A DNA stretch of 64,000 nt from Hathewaya limosa. Lineage in GTDB: Bacteria > Bacillota > Clostridia > Clostridiales > Clostridiaceae. Shown in pieces: positions 18,197 to 26,790 of this stretch (the stretch's first letter is position 1; each line of letters begins with the position of its first letter). The stretch lies in contig NZ_JAUSWN010000002.1 in the NCBI RefSeq assembly GCF_030815255.1, positions 147,713 through 211,712 of the forward strand. Reading direction: 5' to 3'. The position numbers were made by a program, and so were the translations under genes. The notes under the pieces are model-generated. The model ran no database searches. It was not told where the DNA came from and worked only from the letters and a program-made list of their open reading frames with translations.

Positions 18197-18318
18197 GTTT
18201 TTCTCTCCTTTAACCATAAACTATTTAATTTATTAAATTCTTTTTTATTATAACTCTTTTTACATATTTTTAGTATAGATAATATTAATTAATAAAGGCA
18301 TATATATTAACCTTAAAA

Positions 18319-18357
18319 ATATAAAGAGTTAACAAATTAAATGTCAACTCTTTATAT
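18319..18357 (-). terminator. Terminator after purA
   Basis: Stem of about 10 bp (18321-18330 with 18346-18355) followed by a T-rich tail on the minus strand. Confidence 0.75.
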
Positions 18358-18370
18358 TTTAATTAATTTA

Positions 18371-19657
18371 TTAAATTTCTGATATTCTCATAGTTTGATC
18401 TCTTTTTGGTCCTACTGAAACTATAGAAATCTTAGTATCTGTTAATTCTTCTATTCTCTTTAAGTATTTCTTAGCATTTTCTGGGATTTCATCATAACTT
18501 CTTGCATCTGCAATGCTTTCATCCCAACCTTCGAACTCTTCATAAATCGGCTTACATTTCGCTAAATCATCAAGGCTAGCTGGGAAGTAATCTATAACTT
18601 TTCCATCTAACTCATATCCTACACACATTTTAACTTTATCTATTCCAGCTAATGTATCCATTTTAGTTATTGCAAAGCTAGTAAGTCCACAAACTCTAGC
18701 TGTAGTTTTTAATATTACTATATCTAACCAACCACATCTTCTAGCTCTTCCTGTAGTAACTCCATATTCATGTCCTACTGTTCTTATATGTTCTCCCATT
18801 TCATCAAATAATTCTGTTGGGAATGGTCCTTTACCTACTCTTGTTGTATAAGCCTTACCAATACCTACTGCATTAGTAATCATTGTAGGTCCTACACCAG
18901 CTCCTGTACATACTCCGCCAGCTACAGTATTTGATGATGTTACATATGGATATGTTCCGTAATCTATATCTAGAAGCATACCTTGGGCACCCTCAAATAA
19001 AACATTTTTATCTTTTTTAACGGCATTATAAATCTCAACTGAAGTTTCTTTTACAAATGGTTTTAATCTTCTTCCGAATTCAACATACTGTTCATAAACT
19101 TCATTAAAGTCTAATGCAGTACCACCAAATATATCTACAATCATCTTATTTTTAATTTCTAAATTAGCTTCTAATTTTTCTTTTAATACCTTTGGATCAA
19201 TGACATCACAGATTCTTATTCCACTTCTTTCAACTTTATCTGTGTAACAAGGACCTATACCTTTACCTGTAGTCCCTATATCATTTTTTCCTCTCCACTT
19301 TTCTTTAGCGCCATCTAATAATTTATGATAAGGCATGATAACTTGAGCTCTATCACTAATTAAAAGTCTTTCTGGAGTTACATCTACTCCTAATCCTTTT
19401 AAATAATCTATTTCTGTGAATAAAGCTTCTGGATCAATAACTACACCATTTCCAAGAATATTAATTTTATCTTCATACAATATACCTGATGGTACTAAAT
19501 GTAATTTATATTCCTTTTCACCAACAACTACTGTGTGTCCTGCATTATTTCCACCTTGAAATCTAACTACTACTTCTGCCTCTTCTGCTAAGTAATCAGT
19601 CATCTTTCCTTTTCCTTCGTCACCCCATTGAGCTCCAAGTACTATAAAAGCTGCCAT
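18371..19657 (-). CDS. purA: Adenylosuccinate synthetase
   Basis: Joins IMP and aspartate, using GTP, in the first step from IMP to AMP. The N-terminus carries the P-loop-like GAQWGDEGKGK with the catalytic Asp, followed by GGNNAGHT with the catalytic His. GTTGKGIGPCY and the C-terminal TTGRARRCGW and SVGPKRD segments are all present. At 428 residues it is full length. Single gene with its own promoter (TTGATA 19773-19778, TAAGAT 19750-19755) and a PurR-like inverted repeat just upstream of the -35. Confidence 0.97.
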   Translation of the reverse strand: MAAFIVLGAQWGDEGKGKMTDYLAEEAEVVVRFQGGNNAGHTVVVGEKEYKLHLVPSGILYEDKINILGNGVVIDPEALFTEIDYLKGLGVDVTPERLLISDRAQVIMPYHKLLDGAKEKWRGKNDIGTTGKGIGPCYTDKVERSGIRICDVIDPKVLKEKLEANLEIKNKMIVDIFGGTALDFNEVYEQYVEFGRRLKPFVKETSVEIYNAVKKDKNVLFEGAQGMLLDIDYGTYPYVTSSNTVAGGVCTGAGVGPTMITNAVGIGKAYTTRVGKGPFPTELFDEMGEHIRTVGHEYGVTTGRARRCGWLDIVILKTTARVCGLTSFAITKMDTLAGIDKVKMCVGYELDGKVIDYFPASLDDLAKCKPIYEEFEGWDESIADARSYDEIPENAKKYLKRIEELTDTKISIVSVGPKRDQTMRISEI

Positions 19658-19749
19658 ATTGCATTCCTCTCTTTCATCATAAAAGATTTCTTATTTTATA
19701 TATTAATTATGTTCTCAATAAACTTTATTTATGTAATACATACCTTTTA

Positions 19750-19778
19750 ATCTTATCAGAATATTAAACAAATATCAA
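19750..19778 (-). promoter_or_regulatory. purA promoter
   Basis: Minus strand TTGATA (19773-19778), 17-base spacer, TAAGAT (19750-19755). Confidence 0.6.
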
Positions 19779-19783
19779 TATAT

Positions 19784-19826
19784 AAAACGAATTATATTAT
19801 ATTTTTTTTATATATTGTTCGTAATT
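19784..19826. promoter_or_regulatory. PurR-like operator upstream of purA
   Basis: Inverted CGAA cores: CGAAT (19788-19792) and GTTCG (19817-19821), 24 bases apart. The right half fits the B. subtilis PurBox consensus with one mismatch. The left core begins 10 bases beyond the -35 hexamer. A site with the same geometry sits at 21381-21426. Confidence 0.5.
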
Positions 19827-19840
19827 GTAGTATTTTAAAT

Positions 19841-19880
19841 AAAAAAGCTTACCTTGTAACATGTCTTGGTAAACTTTTTT
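19841..19880 (-). terminator. Terminator after the FAD-dependent dehydrogenase
   Basis: A 13-bp stem with one mismatch (19841-19853 with 19868-19880), flanked by a T-run on the minus strand. Confidence 0.8.
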
Positions 19881-19893
19881 ATTTACTAAAATA

Positions 19894-21270
19894 TTAATAT
19901 TGTTTTAATAAATTTTGAGCAACATATATTCCACTTGCGGCAGCTTGAGATAATGAATGTGTTACTCCTGAACAATCGCCTAAAATATATAAATCTTTAA
20001 TGCTTGTCTCTAAATTTTTATCTACTTGTACTGCACAATTATAAAATTTCACTTCTACTCCATATAATAAGGTATCTTCATTAGCGGTACCTGGTGCAAT
20101 TTTATCTAGTGCATAAATCATTTCTATAATATCATCTAATTGTCTTTTTGGTAGAACTAAACTTAAATCTCCAGGGGTAGCCTTTAAAGTGGGTCTTGTA
20201 AAACTTTTATTTAAAGTCCTCTCTGTACTTCTATGACCCTTAATTAAATCTCCAAATCTTTGAACCAAAACTCCTCCACCCAACATATTACTAAGTCTTG
20301 CTATTGATTCACCATATTCATTACTATTTTTAAACGGTTCTGTAAATTTATTAGATACTAATAAAGCAAAATTTGTGTTTTCAGTATGCAATTCAGGATT
20401 AGAATAACTATGTCCATTTACAGTTATTATTCCATTTGTATTCTCGCTAACAACCTCTCCATGAGGATTCATACAAAATGTTCTAACAAGATCAGAATGA
20501 CTTTTTGTTCTATATACTATCTTACTCTCATAAACATCACTTGTTATATGTTCAAATACATCCGCTGGTAATTCTATGCGCACTCCTATATCAACTCTAT
20601 TACTTTCAGTTTTTATATCTAATTTATCACATAAGCCTGAAGTCCATTTAGATCCTGAACGACCCGTAGCCAAGATTAATTTTTCACCTATATATATATC
20701 ATTTTTAGTTATAACTTTAAATATGCTTTTTTCCTCATTCTTATTAACATCTATAACTTCTGTGTCAAAAATTATATTAACCTTATTTTTTAATTCATTA
20801 TACATTCTAGTTAATATTTTTACATTTCTATCTGTTCCTAGATGTCTAACCTTTGCATCTAATAAATGTAAATCATATTGAATTGCCTTTCTTTTTAATT
20901 CAGAATTTGTAGTAGAATATAACCTTGCATCACCACCACCCAAACTACAAAGTATGGAATCTACATAATTCATAAGCTCTAAAGCATGTTTTTCTCCTAC
21001 ATATTTATATAATTCCCCACCAAAATTATTCGTAATATTATACTTTCCATCTGATAGTGTTCCTGCCCCACCATAGCCATTCATTATATTGCATATATCA
21101 CAATGAATACAATTCTTTATCCTATCACCATCTATAGGACAATGTCTTTTTTCTATACTATGGCCTTTCTCTATAATTAAAACTTTTAAATTTTTATTTT
21201 TTCTTGTAAGTTCATAAGCTGTAAAAATCCCACTAGCACCTGCTCCAACAATAATAACATCATATTGCAT
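19894..21270 (-). CDS. Uncharacterised FAD-dependent dehydrogenase (COG2509-like)
   Basis: A 458-residue flavoprotein with FAD motif IIVGAGASGIFTAYEL at the N-terminus. A cysteine-rich insert (CPIDGDRIKNCIHCDICN, about 43-60) may hold a cluster or active thiols. GGAGTLSDGK follows, and the FAD-binding end is ILGDCSGVTHSLSQAAASG. It resembles electron-transfer flavoproteins of the geranylgeranyl-reductase/HI0933 clan; the reaction is unknown. GGAGG precedes ATG. The upstream region has TTGATA (21372-21377) next to an inverted repeat that copies the arrangement before purA, hinting at purine control. Single gene. Confidence 0.8.
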   Translation of the reverse strand: MQYDVIIVGAGASGIFTAYELTRKNKNLKVLIIEKGHSIEKRHCPIDGDRIKNCIHCDICNIMNGYGGAGTLSDGKYNITNNFGGELYKYVGEKHALELMNYVDSILCSLGGGDARLYSTTNSELKRKAIQYDLHLLDAKVRHLGTDRNVKILTRMYNELKNKVNIIFDTEVIDVNKNEEKSIFKVITKNDIYIGEKLILATGRSGSKWTSGLCDKLDIKTESNRVDIGVRIELPADVFEHITSDVYESKIVYRTKSHSDLVRTFCMNPHGEVVSENTNGIITVNGHSYSNPELHTENTNFALLVSNKFTEPFKNSNEYGESIARLSNMLGGGVLVQRFGDLIKGHRSTERTLNKSFTRPTLKATPGDLSLVLPKRQLDDIIEMIYALDKIAPGTANEDTLLYGVEVKFYNCAVQVDKNLETSIKDLYILGDCSGVTHSLSQAAASGIYVAQNLLKQY

Positions 21271-21380
21271 TACAACTACCTCCTACAACATTCGTATATT
21301 TAATTTTAAAATAAAGAATTTTTTGATTTTAAATAACCACCGCTTATTATACTATCAAACCTAATCCTAAGTATCAAGAG

Positions 21381-21426
21381 CAATCACGAATATTTATAGT
21401 AAATTTTTTATTAATATTCGTGATAT
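21381..21426. promoter_or_regulatory. PurR-like inverted repeat upstream of the FAD-dependent dehydrogenase
   Basis: Perfect 12-bp inverted repeat (arms from 21383 and ending 21424) with cores CGAAT (21387-21391) and ATTCG (21416-21420), 24 bases apart. TTGATA on the minus strand (21372-21377) ends 10 bases before the first core, as at purA. It could also affect pgsA on the other strand. Confidence 0.45.
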
Positions 21427-21549
21427 TGTATTTAATAATTTATATCCTTTAAATATATCCTTTTTTAGCACTTTTAATGTTATAATTTTCATATATAATA
21501 TATAAATGTACTTTATAATATTATGATTGTTTTTAAAGGAGGTAAACTG

Positions 21550-22077
21550 ATGAATATACCTAACATTTTATCTATAATTCGCTTGGGGTTAATACCTTTA
21601 TTTATATTCTTATTCTTTTCTGCATATACAAATTCTTTAATATATGCAATAATAATATTCTTAATCTCAGGTATAACAGATGTGTTGGATGGATATATAG
21701 CAAGAAAATTTAACTTAATAACTAAATTGGGAACAGTTCTAGATCCTTTAGCAGATAAACTTATGTTAATTACGGTTTTACTTTGTTTGGGTATAAAAAG
21801 CTATATTCCTCTATGGTTACCTATTATTGTTATTATTAAGGAAATTTCAATGATATGCGGTGGTTTCTTCTTATATAATAAAGACACTGTAGTTCCTTCT
21901 AATATATTTGGCAAATTAGCTACATTTTTATTTTACGTTTCAATATCTATTTTATATTTTAATAATAAAATAGGATTATATATGTTATATGCTTCTTTAA
22001 TAGCTACCTTGATAGCATTTATTAGCTATTTAACCAAATACATTGAGCTTAGGAAATATGAAAATAAGGGAAAATAA
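21550..22077 (+). CDS. pgsA: CDP-diacylglycerol--glycerol-3-phosphate 3-phosphatidyltransferase
   Basis: Membrane enzyme that makes phosphatidylglycerol phosphate, the committed step to phosphatidylglycerol. The CDP-alcohol phosphotransferase signature is complete: DVLDGYIARKFN...LGTVLDPLADK (about 43-70). Several hydrophobic helices cover the rest. Ribosome site AAAGGAGGT six bases before the ATG at 21550 is excellent, so the ATG at 21523 is not used. The 175-residue length is typical. Another CDP-alcohol transferase specificity is possible but less likely. Single gene. Confidence 0.9.
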   Translation: MNIPNILSIIRLGLIPLFIFLFFSAYTNSLIYAIIIFLISGITDVLDGYIARKFNLITKLGTVLDPLADKLMLITVLLCLGIKSYIPLWLPIIVIIKEISMICGGFFLYNKDTVVPSNIFGKLATFLFYVSISILYFNNKIGLYMLYASLIATLIAFISYLTKYIELRKYENKGK

Positions 22078-22089
22078 AGTTAATAAAAA

Positions 22090-22122
22090 AATAAAACCCA
22101 AATTTTAAAATCTGGGTTTTAT
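22090..22122. terminator. Bidirectional terminator
   Basis: An 11-bp perfect stem (22090-22100 with 22112-22122) between pgsA and the DUF3006 gene. Confidence 0.8.
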
Positions 22123-22334
22123 TATCTCCATAAATCTTCTAGCAACTTTTCTATTTCTTTTTGTTTTTTTAAAGTTTCATCTTTATCAATAAATATTTCT
22201 TTATTAATTATATTTATAACCATCTGTTCTTTTGCATCCTTAGGAAGTTCTGATTTCTTTAAAGTAATAATATTTCTATCCTCTAGTTCTATGATAGCAA
22301 ATTCTCCTTCAAATCTATCAATTATACCTTTCAT
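22122..22334 (-). CDS. DUF3006 domain protein
   Basis: A 70-residue protein, MKGIIDRFEGEFAIIE followed by a Lys-rich C-terminal helix: a small beta-barrel-like DUF3006 domain and a coiled end. Function unknown. It starts 2 bases after the stop of yhaM and so is co-transcribed. GGAGC lies a few bases before its ATG. The link with yhaM hints at RNA metabolism, but this is only association. Confidence 0.8.
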   Translation of the reverse strand: MKGIIDRFEGEFAIIELEDRNIITLKKSELPKDAKEQMVINIINKEIFIDKDETLKKQKEIEKLLEDLWR

Positions 22335-22336
22335 AT

Positions 22337-23308
22337 TTATTGCTCCTTTTTTAGTTTACTTCTATAAATACTTAAATTATCTAAGGACCAAATTTTTTCT
22401 GAGAATTTTCCCTCTTCTGTTTCACTTATAGCTTTTTGCATATCGTACATTCTAGCATCCATTATATCTAGATGATGTAATAATTCTGCCTCTGGAATCA
22501 TCGGTTTCTTAGGACTTCCATACTCCGCTTCATAATGATGTGATAAAATCATATGTTGAAGTAACATAGATACTTCTTTATCTGCTGCCACCTTTTCTGC
22601 AGCTACTTCTACCTGTCTAACCCCCATTATTATATGTCCTAATAATTGTCCTTCAATGGTATACTCATCTACAATTCCTAATTTACTAGAACTCATTTCT
22701 CCAATTTTAGCAATGTCATGCAGTATAATACCTGCATATAATAAATCAGTATTTATAAATGTATATATTCTACTTAGTGCTTCTCCTGCCTTTAACATTG
22801 TTGTTGTATGATATAGTAATCCTGAACGTATAGAGTGATGATTTGATTTTGCAGCTGGATAATACATTATAGCTACATCCACTTGATCTAATATATATTC
22901 AACTATATTTTTTATATCTAAATTCTTTATTTTATTTTTAAATTCCAATACTTCTTCAAACATAACCTTAGGATCTATGGGTGCTACAGGTATAAAATCC
23001 TCTGCATTAACTTCTTGTTCCTCTGATATTGGATCAATTGCATCTATTTTAAATTGTAATTTACCTTTCCATTCAACTATATTTCCCTTCACATTAACTA
23101 GCATGTTTTCTTTTATAATATTATCTTGACCTGACCTACAATCCCAAAGTTTAGCATTCACAACCCCTGTTTTATCCATTAAATTAATATCTAAAAACTT
23201 AGCATTGCTCCCATTAGTTAACCTACAAGTACAGTTCTTAACAAAAAAAACTCCCTGTACTTTATCACCTTTTTTTAGCTCACTTATAGTTGTTTTGCTT
23301 TCTACCAT
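22337..23308 (-). CDS. yhaM: 3'-5' exoribonuclease YhaM family
   Basis: Trims RNA (and in B. subtilis also DNA) from the 3' end in the cytoplasm. An OB-fold nucleic-acid-binding domain covers about 15-90 (NGSNAKFLDINLMDKTG...AKLW). The HD domain follows with HHSIRSGLLYHT, IILHDIAK and HHYEAEYGS supplying the metal ligands. The 323-residue length is close to the family's 314. AAGGAG about ten bases before the ATG fixes the start. Followed by the DUF3006 gene. Confidence 0.9.
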   Translation of the reverse strand: MVESKTTISELKKGDKVQGVFFVKNCTCRLTNGSNAKFLDINLMDKTGVVNAKLWDCRSGQDNIIKENMLVNVKGNIVEWKGKLQFKIDAIDPISEEQEVNAEDFIPVAPIDPKVMFEEVLEFKNKIKNLDIKNIVEYILDQVDVAIMYYPAAKSNHHSIRSGLLYHTTTMLKAGEALSRIYTFINTDLLYAGIILHDIAKIGEMSSSKLGIVDEYTIEGQLLGHIIMGVRQVEVAAEKVAADKEVSMLLQHMILSHHYEAEYGSPKKPMIPEAELLHHLDIMDARMYDMQKAISETEEGKFSEKIWSLDNLSIYRSKLKKEQ

Positions 23309-23388
23309 AGAATTTATCTCCTTAAAAATTATTACTTATTTATAATTATTTTAACCCTTATATGATAATTATACAAACCAAAAAATAA

Positions 23389-23421
23389 AAAGAGTTATCA
23401 AATTTTATTTAATAACTCTTT
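23389..23421 (-). terminator. Terminator after the LCP gene
   Basis: A 10-bp perfect stem (23389-23398 with 23412-23421), with a long T-rich tail on the minus strand. Confidence 0.8.
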
Positions 23422-23442
23422 CACATATTTTATTTATACACC

Positions 23443-24807
23443 TTATTTTCCTTGAGCTGCAGGTTGTTGAGCAGGCTGCTGCTCTGGTTGAGTGTCCGGC
23501 TTTGGCTCTGGTTTTGGTTCCGGTTTTGGTTCCGGTTTTGGTTCCGGTTTTGGCTCCGGTTTTGGTTCCGGTTTTGGTTCTGGTTTTGGTTCCGGTTTTG
23601 GTTCCGGTTTTGGTTCCGGTTTTGGTTGTGGAACATAATGATTAGGTTTATTATAATTCTCCTCATCATTATCATCATGTTTCTTATTTATTGACTTTTT
23701 AGTATCGATATTATCTTGATATTTTCTATCACTTTCATTTCTATCCACATTTACATCATTTCCAGAATTACTATTTCCTTGTCTTTCACCTTCATATTTA
23801 AATTGAGGATATTTATTTTCATCATATGAAATATCTTCAAATATGAAGTCATGTAAAACCTTTTTATTATCTTCCAAATCCATTACATGAACCCAACCTA
23901 CTCTTCTATTTACAATTAACCCTTCACTTAATTTATCCGTTGGTATTTGTAATTTTTGTACATCAAAATTACTATCTTGTTTTGAACTTATATCTACAAT
24001 TGTATATGCAAATTTTAATGCATCAGCTATACTTACATTTGTTTTTAAGTACGGTAATAATTTATCGGCAATTGAAGGATATTTCATCTTTGAAGTTTGA
24101 GGAAGTTTAGATATTAACTGTTGTATTACTTCTCTTTGTCTTCTTGCTCTATCATAAGTTCCATTTCCAACATGTCTCATTCTTGAAAAAGCCAGCGCTT
24201 GTTGTCCATTTAAAAGTTGCTTTCCTGGTTTTTGTATGTATATGGCATCTTTTTTAGATAACTTGGAATTATCTTCAATCTCAAGATCTATACATCTATT
24301 TAATTCCTTCACTTCAGCTTCATTTTTTACTTCTAGTTCTACGCCACCTACACCGTTTATTAGCTCCTTAAAACCATCAAAATCTATAGTAGCATAATTG
24401 TCTAATCTAACATTGAAGTTTTCTTCTATAGTTTTTCTTAAAAGCTCGATACCACCATAACCATATGCATGTGTTAATTTCTGTTTCCCATGTCCCGGTA
24501 TATCTACGAAGGCATCTCTCATTAAAGATGTTAATTTTATTTTCCCATGAACATTATCAATAGTTAATATAGTTAGGGCATCTGAGTGACTTGGATCCCC
24601 TGTACCTCTTGTATCAATTCCGATTAATAATATGTTAGATATTCCATCAACACCTTTATATTTATTGGGATCTCTATCTTGTGATTTATTCTGATTATCT
24701 CCTACATATATCTGGTTATATTTTTGCCATAAATATAGTCCGCCGGATATTACTATTGCAAAGATTATAACTAACGTAAGCAGAATCGCTTTCTTCTTCT
24801 TAGACAA
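23443..24807 (-). CDS. LytR-CpsA-Psr family cell-wall polymer transferase with PEPK-repeat tail
   Basis: Predicted to attach teichoic-acid-like or capsule polymers to peptidoglycan outside the membrane. A basic N-terminus and one transmembrane helix (about 7-27) come first. The LCP domain (about 55-215) has LLIGIDTR, SLMRDAFVDIPG and the conserved Arg cluster RMRHVGNGTYDRARRQR. A linker to about 380 follows. The last about 65 residues are a Pro-Glu-Pro-Lys repeat and a Gln/Ala/Pro end, probably wall-spanning. GGAGAGG precedes ATG. Monocistronic with its own terminator. Confidence 0.9.
   Translation of the reverse strand: MSKKKKAILLTLVIIFAIVISGGLYLWQKYNQIYVGDNQNKSQDRDPNKYKGVDGISNILLIGIDTRGTGDPSHSDALTILTIDNVHGKIKLTSLMRDAFVDIPGHGKQKLTHAYGYGGIELLRKTIEENFNVRLDNYATIDFDGFKELINGVGGVELEVKNEAEVKELNRCIDLEIEDNSKLSKKDAIYIQKPGKQLLNGQQALAFSRMRHVGNGTYDRARRQREVIQQLISKLPQTSKMKYPSIADKLLPYLKTNVSIADALKFAYTIVDISSKQDSNFDVQKLQIPTDKLSEGLIVNRRVGWVHVMDLEDNKKVLHDFIFEDISYDENKYPQFKYEGERQGNSNSGNDVNVDRNESDRKYQDNIDTKKSINKKHDDNDEENYNKPNHYVPQPKPEPKPEPKPEPKPEPKPEPKPEPKPEPKPEPKPEPKPEPKPDTQPEQQPAQQPAAQGK
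23498..23629 (-). repeat. 12-bp tandem repeat, 11 units, in the LCP gene
   Basis: Eleven 12-base units of form GGTTTTGGTTCC (plus strand) encode Pro-Glu-Pro-Lys. Units differ at a few third positions. Because 12 is a multiple of three, unit gain or loss keeps the frame. Confidence 0.95.
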
Positions 24808-24987
24808 AACATATCCTCTCCTTTTTTAAGTTTCATTAACCTTGAAGTCACAATATAAAATCTTATCTTATTATTTTCTTTTACTTATACTATTATATAT
24901 TATATAGTTACTCATATTAAGTTACAATTCTATTAATTTTTAAAATTTTTTTCATATGATTAACTTTTTATTGAAATTGTTATCTGA

Positions 24988-25017
24988 TGAATATTATAAA
25001 ACTTTTTGATAATACTA
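24988..25017 (+). promoter_or_regulatory. Candidate sigma-G/sigma-F promoter
   Basis: TGAATA (24988-24993), 17 bases, AATACTA (25011-25017). This fits the forespore sigma-G pattern TGnATA-17/18-CATACTA at all but one position. Confidence 0.5.
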
Positions 25018-25057
25018 TAATTAAACTTATTTATACAAATTACTGGAGGTAAATCAA

Positions 25058-25171
25058 ATGAAAAACCAAAAAGAAATGAAAAAAAATAAGATGGAAAATT
25101 GCAAAACATCAGATTGCAAATCAAGCAAACAACCAAAAAGAAAAAAAGATATGAATCCTGAAATGAAATAA
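25058..25171 (+). CDS. Small basic peptide, possibly forespore-expressed
   Basis: A 37-residue, highly basic, Lys- and Asn-rich peptide (MKNQKEMKKNKMENCK...) with two Cys and a QPKRKKD stretch. TGGAGG eight bases before ATG is a good ribosome site, and a very strong terminator follows 10 bases after the stop. I do not recognise a family. The promoter-like sequence resembles sigma-G, so a role in the spore core (nucleic-acid binding or coat/core packing) is an inference only. Confidence 0.6.
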   Translation: MKNQKEMKKNKMENCKTSDCKSSKQPKRKKDMNPEMK

Positions 25172-25181
25172 ATTTAATGTT

Positions 25182-25229
25182 AAACAAAAAACTACTGTAA
25201 TAAACTTTTATTACGGTAGTTTTTTGTTT
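25182..25229 (+). terminator. Strong terminator of the small basic peptide gene
   Basis: A 22-bp stem with one mismatched pair (25182-25203 with 25208-25229, loop 4), T-rich descending arm. Confidence 0.85.
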
Positions 25230-25307
25230 GCATGATATAATTTATATAATATATCTTTTACTTAAAAATTATATAAAAACTTAAAAACAAATAACACCTA
25301 AGATTTA

Positions 25308-25865
25308 TTACACAGCAATAAATGTCATTACTGTTTTGTATAAAAACTCAATATTGTTTTTTCTCTCTTCTTTAAAAAAGTTCTCAAATATTATGGTTTG
25401 AAATAATAATGTATATGCTAATTTTTCACATACATTACAATCTGACATCTCCTGTCCTTTAAAAAGTTTATTTATTAAATTTGTTAGCTCGTCTAGCAAA
25501 TTTTTCTCAAAATCTGCAATTTTGTTTTCTTTTTTTCCTTCTGCTTTTCTAATATCTATACCTATGCCTCTTCTATCACTCATATCATCATACAATACGA
25601 TTATAAAATTACATACTTTCTCTTCTAATTTTTTTTCTTCATTAACTATCTTAGATAACTTAAAAAATGTTTTATCCCAACTATTACGAACAATTTTTAA
25701 ATAAAGATCCTTTTTACTAGAATAATAATTATATAAGGTTCCTACTGCTATATCACATTCTCTAGCTATAGCCCTCATATCCACTATATCATATCCAAAT
25801 TCACAAAATAATTTACCCGCCTTTTTGTAAATCCTCTCTTCTAAGTTGTTCAGTATTTTTGGCAT
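25308..25865 (-). CDS. TetR/AcrR family transcriptional regulator
   Basis: Predicted dimeric repressor. The N-terminal helix-turn-helix (about 8-55) is typical: KLFCEFGYDIVDMRAIARE then VGTLYNYYSSKKDLY. The C-terminal ligand domain is not recognisable. AGGAGAA before ATG supports the start. It is the last gene of a set with two unknown small genes upstream on the same strand (gaps 34 and 21 bases), which it may control. Ligand unknown. Confidence 0.88.
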   Translation of the reverse strand: MPKILNNLEERIYKKAGKLFCEFGYDIVDMRAIARECDIAVGTLYNYYSSKKDLYLKIVRNSWDKTFFKLSKIVNEEKKLEEKVCNFIIVLYDDMSDRRGIGIDIRKAEGKKENKIADFEKNLLDELTNLINKLFKGQEMSDCNVCEKLAYTLLFQTIIFENFFKEERKNNIEFLYKTVMTFIAV

Positions 25866-25899
25866 GTAAATATTCTCCTAACTTATAAACTAACTTTAA

Positions 25900-26226
25900 T
25901 TACAATACTTTTCTTATATCATCCCCGATTAACTTTAGAGAATCATGTATTAATTGACCTATCTCTTCTTTATCTTGCTCTCTATTACTATCTAAAATAA
26001 TTATAGGTGAATTTTTACAGCAATTTCTGGCATAAAAAATTCCTCGTACGTTAAACCCCTCTAGATCCTTGTTGATATTTTCTAAATCTTCATAGGTTAA
26101 ATTATCCTTTGTGATTATAAAATTTATTCTATTAAATCCGTTGTGTATTTCTAAAATTAAGTTTCGTTGTTGCTTTCTTACTGTATTATTACTTACCTCT
26201 TTAATAATTACACTCCTAATATTCAT
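25900..26226 (-). CDS. Unknown small protein, middle gene of TetR operon
   Basis: 108 residues, no signal or transmembrane segment. It looks like an alpha/beta fold: beta-rich N-half (LILEIHNGFNRINFIITK), a CCKNSPIIIL segment with adjacent Cys, and a helical acidic end. I recognise no family. The gene follows another unknown gene by 21 bases and precedes the TetR gene, so the three are probably one transcript. AGGAGTG lies upstream of ATG. Confidence 0.6.
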   Translation of the reverse strand: MNIRSVIIKEVSNNTVRKQQRNLILEIHNGFNRINFIITKDNLTYEDLENINKDLEGFNVRGIFYARNCCKNSPIIILDSNREQDKEEIGQLIHDSLKLIGDDIRKVL

Positions 26227-26247
26227 AAATACACTCCTATTAAAAAT

Positions 26248-26589
26248 TTATTTTATTTTCATTTGAACAAACTTTTCCTTTTCCTTTACAATTATAATTT
26301 TATCTAGATAGTCAATTTCAAAATTAACTATAGATGAATGAAGACTAGAATCCTGTAAAAAATGTAGTGTAGCCACATTGTTATCTTTGGCCGTACAAAT
26401 TCTAATTAAAATACTTTTTATCTGTGGAAATTGTATTCTAGATTTAATAAATGAAATATTCTTATCTTGTTCTAAATTTAAACACCTATTTCCAATTAAT
26501 ATAATTAAGTCTATTTCCTCTGAATTTTGTTTTGTAATTCTTATAGGAAAATCACTATCTATATTTAGATTATTTTCATTATAATGCAT
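26248..26589 (-). CDS. Unknown small protein, first gene of TetR operon
   Basis: 113 residues, soluble, beta-rich; no recognised domain. The segment LIILIGNRCLNLEQ and the C-terminal KIIIVKEKEKFVQMKI look like strands. The ATG at 26607 lacks a ribosome site. GGGAG lies 11 bases before the ATG at 26589, so I start there. It heads a three-gene set ending in a TetR regulator. Function unknown. Confidence 0.55.
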   Translation of the reverse strand: MHYNENNLNIDSDFPIRITKQNSEEIDLIILIGNRCLNLEQDKNISFIKSRIQFPQIKSILIRICTAKDNNVATLHFLQDSSLHSSIVNFEIDYLDKIIIVKEKEKFVQMKIK

Positions 26590-26790
26590 AATGTCTTTGT
26601 CTCCCATTAAATAAAATATATTTTATTTACTAAATACTTTACTTTTTATACAGATTATATCATAGAAAGGTACTATTTACTTATATTATTATTCAATATT
26701 CAAACAATTTTAATCTAAAATTCTTTTAAAAAACAATTATTCTTTTATGATATAATTCAAAAGTAAATTATTAAAGGGAGATGATTAAAA

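Noticed and set aside
23498..23629. Possible CRISPR array
   Set aside because: Units are 12 bp without spacers and are in frame within a protein; no cas gene is present.
23430..23694. Open frames rich in Gln-Asn-Arg and in Phe-Trp-Arg over the LCP repeat
   Set aside because: They are the other frames of the 12-bp repeat, kept open by the repeat itself, with no start signals.
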